Part shown: positions 1 to 5,837 of the stretch, one piece after another
How the letters are laid out: each line of letters opens with the position of its first letter
Position numbering within the stretch: position 1 is the stretch's first letter
Translations under genes and position numbers: made by a program
The notes under the pieces: generated by a model
What the model was told of the DNA's origin: nothing
Database searches by the model: none
What the model saw: the letters and a program-made list of their open reading frames with translations, nothing else
From: JBBQHX01 sp038324385
GTDB taxonomy: Bacteria; Gemmatimonadota; Gemmatimonadetes; Gemmatimonadales; Gemmatimonadaceae
Assembly: GCA_038324385.1 (NCBI GenBank)
Contig: JBBQHX010000143.1
Coordinates: 1-9,145, forward strand
Length of the DNA: 9,145 nt
Reading direction: 5' to 3'

Positions 1-48
1 CTCCCCGGCCTCGGCGACGCCGGCGACCGCCTGTTCGGGACGAGATGA
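1..48 (+). CDS. upp: Uracil phosphoribosyltransferase, C-terminal end (partial)
   Basis: Only the last 15 codons and the TGA stop lie in the window, in a frame open from base 1. They read LPGLGDAGDRLFGTR. The PGLGDAGD..FGT ending is the very conserved C-terminus of bacterial uracil phosphoribosyltransferase (E. coli Upp ends in a closely similar PGLGDAGDKIFGTK, from memory). The enzyme makes UMP from uracil and PRPP in cytosolic pyrimidine salvage; this tail belongs to the uracil-binding side of the active site. The gene converges on the DUF2225 gene, with about 76 bases of repeat-bearing spacer between the two stops. The catalytic body lies outside the window and cannot be checked. Confidence 0.85.
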   Translation, partial: LPGLGDAGDRLFGTR

Positions 49-60
49 GAAGAGCGGATG

Positions 61-100
61 TGGGCTATGAGCGTTGAGGTCCACAGACTCCCATAGCCCA
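61..100. terminator. Possible bidirectional hairpin between convergent genes
   Basis: TGGGCTATG (61-69) is a perfect 9-base inverted copy of CATAGCCCA (92-100), with a 22-base loop. It sits between the convergent stops of upp and the DUF2225 gene, where a shared terminator would be expected. There is no clear T-run on either side, so an intrinsic terminator is not proven. The right arm lies inside the CCCATAG heptamer repeat. Confidence 0.3.
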
Positions 101-117
101 TCGCCCATAGCCCATAG
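90..117. repeat. Four tandem CCCATAG-type heptamers
   Basis: Four consecutive heptamers read CCCATAG, CCCATCG, CCCATAG, CCCATAG (90-117), followed by CCG. A single inverted unit (GGGCTATG) lies at 62-69. The run is just outside the stop of the DUF2225 gene and codes for nothing recognisable. Confidence 0.8.
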
Positions 118-124
118 CCGCTGT

Positions 125-778
125 CTACCCAAACCACTCGCGCGGGCAGTCGCGCTGCTGGCGAGCGGCGTCGAGGACCCAAGACTGGCCGTCGGTGTCG
201 ACCACCTCGTCGGTGACGGCATTGAACCAGCGCAGCGAGGCCTCATGGTCCCCGACGCGGCGCCAGAGCTCGCCGACGAGGTAGGTGATCACGGCCCGCT
301 CCTCCTCGGAGACCCCATCCCACGAGCCGAGCGACTCCTCGAACTTCCAGGCGGCCTTCCGTCGGAAGTAGCGCTCGGCTTCGATATCCCCCTCGTCGAC
401 ACAGCACCAGGCGGCGCGGAGCAGCAGATCAGCGAGATGGCGTGGTTCGGCGCCCTGCCATTCGGCGACCTTCGCCGCCGCCTCGTACTTCTCCGAGCCG
501 GTGACCGCGCCCGTCAGCACCCCGGGCGTCAGCTCATTGAGCACGTGCTCCTTCAGCAGCGGACTGACATCCGCCTCCTCGCCGAAGTCGCGCTCCGCCC
601 CCGTGTATCCACACTGCCCACACATGTGAACCATGAAGGGCAGCGGCTGCATCCCCGCCGCGCGCTCGTGGAAGTCGGTGCGCTTTCCGCCGAACGAATT
701 GGTGGACACTACCTGCTGCGACCGAAACTCGTTGTCGCAGACCGGGCACCGCAATTCCACTTGCTGAAGGGTCGTCAT
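125..778 (-). CDS. DUF2225-family zinc-ribbon/TPR-like protein
   Basis: This 217-residue protein looks like the DUF2225 family (Pfam PF09986), whose function is not established. The N-terminal part holds two paired-cysteine knuckles, CPVC (C11, C14) and CGQC (C53, C56), separated by a segment rich in conserved-looking aromatic and charged residues; together they should bind one zinc. Residues from about 95 to 217 are helical and resemble TPR repeats (AEWQGAEPRHLADLLLRAAW, then KAAWKFEESL, then SLRWFNAVTD). There is no signal peptide or membrane helix, so it should be cytosolic. The ATG at 778 was chosen because GGAGAAG precedes it by seven bases and the family starts just before the first CxxC; the frame stays open to 1003, but that extra part looks like noncoding sequence. 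It is divergent from the metalloprotease gene and converges on upp. A partner or substrate cannot be named. Confidence 0.85.
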   Translation of the reverse strand: MTTLQQVELRCPVCDNEFRSQQVVSTNSFGGKRTDFHERAAGMQPLPFMVHMCGQCGYTGAERDFGEEADVSPLLKEHVLNELTPGVLTGAVTGSEKYEAAAKVAEWQGAEPRHLADLLLRAAWCCVDEGDIEAERYFRRKAAWKFEESLGSWDGVSEEERAVITYLVGELWRRVGDHEASLRWFNAVTDEVVDTDGQSWVLDAARQQRDCPREWFG

Positions 779-1006
779 GAGTTGCTTCTCCGCTGCTGCC
801 GCTGCCGATTGTCCGTTTTCTACGGGAAACAAAAGGAATTTCCATGCCACGACGTGTGACCGGTGGGGCGACAGCCCCCTGAAGCGCAATGCTGCGGTGG
901 CACCAGGGCCTGAACGAGGAGGCCAGCACGGTCCACGCGCGCCTGAGCAGCCTCGAGACCGGCGCATCGGTGGCTGCAGCGAGTTTTCCACATCGGCGGG
1001 CAACTC

Positions 1007-1035
1007 TTGTTGACTCTTTCGGCGAGGGCTATCAT
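1007..1035 (+). promoter_or_regulatory. Possible sigma70-type promoter for the metalloprotease gene
   Basis: TTGTTG (1007-1012), a 17-base spacer and TATCAT (1030-1035) form a fair -35/-10 pair. Transcription would start near 1042, about 33 bases before the ATG at 1075, which supports that start over the upstream ATG at 889. An overlapping TTGACT (1010-1015) is a better -35 by sequence but would leave only 14 bases of spacing. Confidence 0.4.
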
Positions 1036-1074
1036 GCGCGCGCCGCCCTGCTCGTCGTCCCGCACCCGTCGCTG

Positions 1075-2010
1075 ATGCTGATCAACCTGGTCCCGGAGTT
1101 CTTGGCCGTGCTCGACCAGCCGGACCGTGTGGCTGCCTACCGACGCTATGTCGCGGCGCACCGGCCTCTGCTCGAGGCGTACTGGCGGAATTACGTGATC
1201 GAGCCCGACGGCCCGCACTTCGAGGACGTGGTGCGGCAGGTCGTCGCCGCCGATCGCGAGGACCTTCGGTCGATGCTGCGCCGCGTCGACCTGATCCCGC
1301 GCGTCGAGCAGACGATCGCCAGCTGCCGCGCCCTGCTCGACGCCGACGTGGACTTCGACGTGGTGCTGATGGTCGGCGTGGGCGCCGCCAACGCGGGCGA
1401 GCTGGTGGTCAACGGCCGCGGCGTGGCGTTCATCTGCCTGGAGCATTTCACGAGCGTCGCCAACCCGGAAACTTCCGGCCTCGGCCTGGACCCGGAGCTC
1501 GTGCCGCTCTGGCTCGCCCACGAGATCGCGCACACGGTTCGTTACACCTCCCCGACCAGCCAGAGCGAGCTGCGCCAGCTCGTCGCCGAGGAGAATGGCT
1601 ACTACTCGTACTGGGAGACGGGGCGCCGCGCCTCGTTGCGCGAGCTGCTCGTCAACGAGGGGATCGCCGTCCAGCTCTCGCGCGCGGTCGCGCCGGGCCA
1701 TGCGGCGTGGGAGTACTTCGGCTACGGTCGCCGCCAGTACGCCCGGATCCGCGAACTTGAGGGCGCCCTTGCCGGCGCCGTCGCCTCCGACCTCGACCGC
1801 CACGGCCTCGGCCTTCGCCTCCGCTACCTCTCGGGCGGAATGAGCGAACAGGCGCGCACGGTCGACCGCTGGGTGCTTCCCGAGCGCGGCGGTTACTACC
1901 TCGGCGCGCGCCTCTGCGAGCCCGCGGTCGCCGAGCGTGGGCTCGCCTGGACGGTGCGCGCGGACGCCGAGTCGATCGCCGCCGTGGGGCGGGCGGCGGC
2001 GTCGGCGTAG
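1075..2010 (+). CDS. Putative DUF2268-like zinc metalloprotease
   Basis: With the start at 1075 the protein has 311 residues. It carries a zinc-protease HEIAH motif (H149, E150, H153, within WLAHEIAHTVRY) and a downstream NEGIA (E195) about 41 residues later. This HExxH plus distal glutamate layout is that of gluzincin-like peptidases and resembles the predicted Zn-dependent protease family DUF2268 (PF10026). No signal peptide or membrane helix is visible, so it is probably cytosolic; its substrate is unknown. The frame is open back to an ATG at 889, but residues encoded there are low-complexity, cover a promoter-like site and are not family-like. No good Shine-Dalgarno precedes 1075, so the start is uncertain. 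The gene is divergent from the DUF2225 gene (296 bases apart) and converges on the membrane protein gene. The HExxH/E pattern is seen; the family name is inferred. Confidence 0.7.
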   Translation: MLINLVPEFLAVLDQPDRVAAYRRYVAAHRPLLEAYWRNYVIEPDGPHFEDVVRQVVAADREDLRSMLRRVDLIPRVEQTIASCRALLDADVDFDVVLMVGVGAANAGELVVNGRGVAFICLEHFTSVANPETSGLGLDPELVPLWLAHEIAHTVRYTSPTSQSELRQLVAEENGYYSYWETGRRASLRELLVNEGIAVQLSRAVAPGHAAWEYFGYGRRQYARIRELEGALAGAVASDLDRHGLGLRLRYLSGGMSEQARTVDRWVLPERGGYYLGARLCEPAVAERGLAWTVRADAESIAAVGRAAASA

Positions 2011-2223
2011 AAAGAGCGGCGTTGCGGGGAGGAGGTCGACGCCCTACTCGGCCGACAGAAGAGCGAGCGCCCCAACACGGCTATGCCGGACGACGCATGG
2101 CGCCGGCGCGATCCCGCCGATCCGTCGCTCGTCTCTGTCTGGGCTGACGGCAACGACGTACGCTCCTCGCGGTCCACGACGACTAGTGGCAGCCGGATAT
2201 CACGGAGGTGGTTTGCTAACGGA
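2011..2223. other. Intergenic spacer between convergent genes, no gene seen
   Basis: These 213 bases separate the stops of the metalloprotease and membrane protein genes. Frames open across it on both strands but encode arginine- and serine-rich sequence without recognisable family features. I see no hairpin followed by a T-run. The GC content begins to fall from about 2140, leading into the lower-GC membrane protein gene. Confidence 0.5.
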
Positions 2224-2946
2224 TCACCGGCAGTCACAATCCGCCACCGGTACCGGCGTGGAAGAACCGGCTCTCTGGGAAATCTGGATCACGCGCAAAA
2301 GCATAAGCGCCATCACGCCGAGCTCGCCGGCCGTCTCGATAAGCAATGAGATACTGTAGGAGCGCTGGCTGAGCCTGGATTCCACGGCGATGTTGACCAT
2401 GTCGAGCAGGACTGCGAAGAGCGCCAGGACGACCATCAGGGCAAGCAGGCTCCAGGAATCGCGGCGGGCAACACGCGAACTGGCCAGGTGCGCGACGATC
2501 AGCGGAATCCCCAGTACAGCTGCTTCAGCCGCCCACACGAGAAGCTCACCCAGATCCATCGGCCTGAGATTCAGCACGGCCGGCAGGGACAGCGTCGCTG
2601 CGAGGTATTCTCCTCCGCGCTCGTGGAGCATGAAAAAGTCATCCACGGCCAGTCCAGTCAGGACAAGCGCCCATCCTCCATACGCCCAGCCGGAACGTTG
2701 CCGGAGGGCAAGGGCCACCAGCAAGACCGCAGCGACCACCAACACCACATGGCCACCCAGTTCGGCGTAGGAGCCGTCAAGATCCCCATTCCACATCGGA
2801 TGCTCGAAACCCGGGACGCCGCGCAGGTGCTGAACGTTCCCAATCAGCGCCACGAGACCCAGAACGGCAAAGACTCCGCCCGTGATCCATACAGGGAGGC
2901 CCAAAGTGCGCTGAGGCGGCCGCTGCCGCTCGTTGGTGCGATCCAT
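2224..2946 (-). CDS. Six-helix integral membrane protein of unknown function
   Basis: I do not recognise the family of this 240-residue protein. Hydrophobic segments at about 18-38, 61-81, 87-107, 131-153, 164-186 and 199-220 suggest six membrane helices, with a charged N-terminus and a short polar C-terminal tail. Several acidic or histidine residues lie in or at the edges of helices: D102-D103 and H108-E109 (VDDFFMLHER), D182 in helix five (AVLLDMVN), and E204 and E208 in helix six (LIETAGELG). Such buried charges could bind a metal or carry protons, but that is inference. The ATG at 2946 has AGGG four bases upstream as a weak ribosome site. GC counted over two sample lines is 53-60%, against 77% for a sampled line of mnmE, so the gene may have been acquired. 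It is a single gene, not clearly in an operon. Confidence 0.75.
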   Translation of the reverse strand: MDRTNERQRPPQRTLGLPVWITGGVFAVLGLVALIGNVQHLRGVPGFEHPMWNGDLDGSYAELGGHVVLVVAAVLLVALALRQRSGWAYGGWALVLTGLAVDDFFMLHERGGEYLAATLSLPAVLNLRPMDLGELLVWAAEAAVLGIPLIVAHLASSRVARRDSWSLLALMVVLALFAVLLDMVNIAVESRLSQRSYSISLLIETAGELGVMALMLLRVIQISQRAGSSTPVPVADCDCR

Positions 2947-2968
2947 GTGCCCTGATCCCTGCCTTAAT

Positions 2969-2990
2969 TGCGTTCCTGCACGCTAACGCA
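2969..2990. promoter_or_regulatory. Small dyad upstream of the membrane protein gene
   Basis: TGCGTT (2969-2974) and AACGCA (2985-2990) form a perfect 6-base inverted repeat with a 10-base spacer, 23 to 44 bases before the ATG of the membrane protein gene. The spacing fits an operator or a leader hairpin. No convincing -35/-10 pair was found beside it, so the role is open. Confidence 0.25.
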
Positions 2991-3119
2991 CCGGGTGGGA
3001 GACGCTACAGTAGCCGGACGATTCACCGCTCCCGGACGCACCCCACCACAGTGCTGCCCGTACCTTCGAACCACGCGTCGGGTTCATAGCCGAATGACGC
3101 TAGCGTCGCCTCCTGCGCA

Positions 3120-3243
3120 TTGTCGCTGTCCCGCCGAGTATCCGTCGGCCTTCAACCGGCCGACATACTGGGATCGGTATGGTGCGCAGGGCGAGTTTCT
3201 GGGATCGATCGAACTTCCCGTCCACGTGTGGCAACACGCGTAA
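3120..3243 (+). pseudogene. Possible relic of a beta-propeller-type gene
   Basis: A + strand frame open from 2968 to the TAA at 3241-3243 ends in RPTYWDRYGAQGEFLGSIEL followed by PVHVWQHA. The pattern W-D-x-Y-x-x-x-G-x-F-L-G-x-I-x-L-P is the blade signature common in 6-bladed beta-propeller and NHL-like proteins, where it usually sits well inside the chain and not 8 residues from the end. The part before about residue 50 looks noncoding. This suggests the decayed end of a once longer gene, ended by an early stop. The signal is one blade only, so chance is possible. Confidence 0.3.
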
Positions 3244-3274
3244 CGCGCCCCTTTGCGCGATCCCGCTCGAAATC

Positions 3275-4639
3275 CTACTTCCCGACGCAGAAATCGCCGA
3301 AGACTCGCCCCAGCACCTCCTCGACGTCCACCGCGCCAATGAGGGTCTCGAGCGCCGTCACCGCCGCACGAACGTGCACGGCCGCCACCGGGGCGGGCAG
3401 CAGATCGTCGGTCCACGCATCGCGGAACTGCGCCACCTCGGCGACGGCCTCTTCCAGCGCCCGCTGCTGGCGCGCCCGCGTGACCACCGGGGCCCCGGCG
3501 TCAGGCACGGTGTGGCGGGTGGCGAGTGCGGTCTGGACGGCGTCGAGCAGCGCCCGCAGCCCGGCACCGCTGTGCGCCGAGACGGCGAGCGGATCGCATG
3601 ACGACGACGCATCATGCCCGGCATCGACCTTGGTACGCACCGCCACCACTGGCGCGCTCGTGAGGCCGTCGAGTGCGGCCGCGATGGCCCGTGCCGCGTC
3701 AGGCGTCTCGCCGCACGCGAGTACGAGGTGCGCTCGGGCCAGCCACCGCTCGCTTGCCTCGATGCCGAGCCGTTCCACGAGATCGACGCTCTCGCGTAGC
3801 CCCGCCGTGTCGACCAGCCGGAGCGGCAACGGCCGGGCGTCGAGCAGCGCCTCGATCGCGTCGCGCGTGGTGCCGGGCATCGCCGTGACGATCGCCCGCT
3901 CCTCGCCGAGCAATGCGTTGAACAGCGACGACTTCCCCGCGTTGGGCGGGCCCGCGATCACCACGGTCGCTCCGTCGCGCACGAGGGCGCCGGTGGTCGC
4001 GGTGTCGAGCAGCCTGACGAGTGCCTCATGCACCTGGTCCGCGGCCGCGGTAACGCGCGAGCGCGGGACGGGGCCGTCGTCTTCCTCGGGGAAGTCGATG
4101 TCGTAAGCGAGCAGGGCGTCCAGCCGGAGCAGATCGTCGCGGAGCGCCGCGAGCCGGCGGGAGAGGCCGCCGTCGGCCTGCGTGAGCGCCACACGACGTG
4201 CGGCGCCCGTGCGGGCGTCGATCAGATCACCGATCGCCTCGGCCTGCACGAGATCCAGCTTCCCGTTGAGCACCGCGCGCCGCGTGAACTCGCCCGGCAG
4301 TGCCTCACGCGCCCCCGCCGTCACCAGCGCCGCGAGCACGGCCGTCGCCAGGGTCGCTCCGCCGTGCACGGTGAACTCCACCAGATCGTCCCCCGTGTAT
4401 GACCGCGGCCCCGCATAGGCGATCACGATCCCGCGATCCAGCAGTTCACCCGTCGACGGGTCTCGCAGCCCGCACAGCGTCGCCTGACGCGGCGCGATCG
4501 GCCACGGCCTCGCCACGCGCGAGGCGACCGCAAAGGCGTCGTCCCCGGACAGGCGCAGCAACGCCAACGCGGAGCGTCCGGGCGCGGTGGCGATCGCGGC
4601 GATGGTGTCGTGTGGGAGCAGTGGGGCGTGTTGTTTCAT
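3275..4639 (-). CDS. mnmE: tRNA uridine-5-carboxymethylaminomethyl(34) synthesis GTPase MnmE
   Basis: This 454-residue protein is a full-length MnmE (TrmE), the GTPase that with MnmG adds the carboxymethylaminomethyl group to wobble uridine 34 of certain tRNAs, using a tetrahydrofolate-derived carbon. The N-terminal folate-binding domain covers about 5-120 (DTIAAIATAPGRSALALLRL). The helical domain follows, interrupted by the G domain: P-loop GPPNAGKS (230-237, N233 as potassium ligand), GTTRD (256-260), DTAG (277-280), TKVD (336-339) and SAHSG (354-358). The C-terminal FCVGK (450-454) supplies the catalytic cysteine C451. G4 has Thr where Asn is usual, a tolerated change in some GTPases. The ATG at 4639 was chosen from the family's N-terminus and length; the frame runs on to 4927 through a repeat region and that extension is not real. 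No strong Shine-Dalgarno is present. It is the last gene of the rpmH cluster, but a 401-base gap precedes it, so it may have its own promoter. Confidence 0.97.
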   Translation of the reverse strand: MKQHAPLLPHDTIAAIATAPGRSALALLRLSGDDAFAVASRVARPWPIAPRQATLCGLRDPSTGELLDRGIVIAYAGPRSYTGDDLVEFTVHGGATLATAVLAALVTAGAREALPGEFTRRAVLNGKLDLVQAEAIGDLIDARTGAARRVALTQADGGLSRRLAALRDDLLRLDALLAYDIDFPEEDDGPVPRSRVTAAADQVHEALVRLLDTATTGALVRDGATVVIAGPPNAGKSSLFNALLGEERAIVTAMPGTTRDAIEALLDARPLPLRLVDTAGLRESVDLVERLGIEASERWLARAHLVLACGETPDAARAIAAALDGLTSAPVVAVRTKVDAGHDASSSCDPLAVSAHSGAGLRALLDAVQTALATRHTVPDAGAPVVTRARQQRALEEAVAEVAQFRDAWTDDLLPAPVAAVHVRAAVTALETLIGAVDVEEVLGRVFGDFCVGK

Positions 4640-4690
4640 CGTCGTGAACGCGTCGGGGACTGGCAGAGTACTCGTGGTGCGTCTCACGGT

Positions 4691-4724
4691 GTTTACCACG
4701 GAGGACGCGGAGGACGCGGAGGAC
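4691..4724 (+). repeat. Left arm of inverted pair, GGAGGACGC nonamers
   Basis: After GTTTACCA come nearly three tandem copies of the nonamer CGGAGGACG (4699-4724, 26 bases). These 26 bases are repeated exactly, in inverted orientation, at 4950-4975. The outer flanks are also alike: GTTTACCA here, and GTTTGACCG read from the far side of the right arm. Confidence 0.85.
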
Positions 4725-4880
4725 GGCCGCAGAGGGTGCAGCTGGCCACGAGGGGCTGGCGCGACGGCTCGAGCAGCGTCGCGCGACGGGAGCATCGATG
4801 AGCGAGCGGGGGCACAGCACCGCCGAGTCAGCATCGGCGCACCAGACCGCGCACCACTGATGGTTGGCAGTGCTGTTCCC

Positions 4881-4908
4881 CTCGAAACGCGTGAAACTCG
4901 ATCACGCG
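4881..4908 (-). terminator. Weak intrinsic terminator-like hairpin after the hydrolase gene
   Basis: CGCGTGA (4888-4894) and TCACGCG (4902-4908) form a perfect 7-base stem with a 7-base loop. Read on the - strand the stem is followed by TTTCG, a short T-run. It lies about 130 bases beyond the hydrolase stop and could end the rpmH-to-hydrolase transcript before mnmE. The T-run is short, so efficiency is doubtful. Confidence 0.3.
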
Positions 4909-4949
4909 ACGCTCTTTGAGCCCCCACCCGACTCCCACCCTCGCAAGCA

Positions 4950-4984
4950 GTCCTCCGCGTCCTCCGCGTCCTCCGCGGTCAAAC
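4950..4984 (-). repeat. Right arm of inverted pair, GGAGGACGC nonamers
   Basis: Positions 4950-4975 are the exact reverse complement of 4699-4724. On the - strand the arm is preceded by GTTTGACCG, close to the GTTTACCA before the left arm. The 225 bases between the arms code for nothing recognisable. Confidence 0.85.
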
Positions 4985-5040
4985 AACCAGTACGCCCCCG
5001 AAACAGCACCCGCACTCCCTCGACGACACCGAGCCCCGAC

Positions 5041-5820
5041 CTAGAGCGACGCATCCAACGTCTGCCCCGGCTCGAGGATCCGCACCCCCGGCGCCCGCGG
5101 ATCCGTCGCCAGCAGCCCGCGCAGCCGGATGATCGCCTCGTGCGCGTTCACCGTGACGTGGTTGAATGTCCCCCAGTGATACGGCACGAGATACCGTGCC
5201 CGAAGTCGCTCGAACAGGTCGAGCGCATCTTCGCTCGTCAGGTGCCCCTTCCGGAAGCTCGCGCGCTTCCAGTCCGGCGCGTGGCCGATCGGCAGGAGGG
5301 CGACATCGAGCGTGCGCCCCTGCTCGTGGATCAGCGACTCGACCAGCCGGTGGCTGCTTGGCGTGAGCGCCGTGTCGCCGGCGAAGAACAGCGAGCGATC
5401 GGGGGAGGCCAGCAGGTACATGTTCGCCGCACTGCGCCACCGGTCGACGGCATACCGAGCGCCGAGATGCGTCGCCGCCGCGGCCGTGATCGTCAGGTCG
5501 CCGAGGCGTACGTCCTCTCCCGCCGCCAGCGGCACGGCGTGGCCGAAGCCGAGCCTGACGAGCCAGCGTGCCACCGCCGGCGGCGCGTAGAGCGGGATGT
5601 CGCGCGGGAGCAGCTTGAGCGACTCGAACGACAGGTGGTCCGCGTGCGCGTGCGTCAGCAGCAGCGCATCGAGCTTGGGGAGCGCGTCGAGCGCGATCCC
5701 CGGCAGACTCACCCGTTTCAGCACCCACCCCAGATGCGTGTCGAAGTTCGGATCCGTGAGGATCGTCTGGTCGCCGATCTGGAGCAGTAGCGTTGCATGG
5801 CCGATATACGTGATACGCAC
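5041..5820 (-). CDS. Metallo-beta-lactamase-fold hydrolase (UlaG/NAPE-PLD-like)
   Basis: This 259-residue protein belongs to the metallo-beta-lactamase superfamily, in the broad group with UlaG and NAPE-PLD-like hydrolases (COG2220, Lactamase_B_2). The fold begins at once with RITYIGHATLLLQIG and TDPNF. The metal ligands are complete: HAHADH (H57, H59, D61, H62), H118 (AATHLG), D149 (FFAGDT) and H215 (PYHWGTFNH), so it should be an active two-metal hydrolase. The substrate cannot be read from sequence; the group includes sugar-lactone and phospholipid hydrolases. There is no signal peptide, so it is probably cytosolic. The start is GTG at 5820, 17 bases after the yidC stop, with GAGG about 10 bases upstream; the frame is open to 6279 only as an antisense-frame shadow within yidC. 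The tight spacing indicates co-transcription with yidC. A link to membrane lipids is tempting given yidC but is inference. Confidence 0.9.
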   Translation of the reverse strand: MRITYIGHATLLLQIGDQTILTDPNFDTHLGWVLKRVSLPGIALDALPKLDALLLTHAHADHLSFESLKLLPRDIPLYAPPAVARWLVRLGFGHAVPLAAGEDVRLGDLTITAAAATHLGARYAVDRWRSAANMYLLASPDRSLFFAGDTALTPSSHRLVESLIHEQGRTLDVALLPIGHAPDWKRASFRKGHLTSEDALDLFERLRARYLVPYHWGTFNHVTVNAHEAIIRLRGLLATDPRAPGVRILEPGQTLDASL

Positions 5821-5837
5821 GCCCGGCGCCTCGCTCG

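Larger units (their letters stand above)
4640..5040. other. Long intergenic gap before mnmE with inverted repeat arms
   Basis: These 401 bases between the hydrolase stop and the mnmE start carry no recognisable gene. They hold the inverted nonamer arms (4699-4724 and 4950-4975), a small hairpin (4888-4908) and an 8-base palindrome GAGTACTC (4666-4673). Frames that stay open here encode repeats such as ASSASSVV and are artefacts of the nonamers. Neighbouring genes in this cluster are separated by only 17 to 126 bases, so this insertion-like gap stands out. Confidence 0.6.

Noticed and set aside
984..992. TTTTCCACA, a one-mismatch DnaA box
   Set aside because: A single box with no cluster, no AT-rich unwinding region and no dnaA or dnaN nearby; not an origin.
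820..1803. 327-codon - strand frame opposite the metalloprotease gene
   Set aside because: The + strand frame carries HEIAH and NEG motifs; the antisense product looks like a composition artefact (Asp, His, Val, Arg rich).
3225..3270. Small hairpins downstream of mnmE as a terminator
   Set aside because: Only 5-base stems (such as CGTGT/ACACG at 3225-3238) with no T-run; too weak to call.
4640..4927. Upstream extension of the mnmE frame
   Set aside because: It encodes nonamer-derived ASSASSVV-type sequence; MnmE proteins begin at the chosen ATG 4639.
4864..5790. 308-codon + strand frame opposite the hydrolase gene
   Set aside because: Antisense shadow of a gene with all metal-binding motifs intact; its own product is arginine-rich and unrecognisable.
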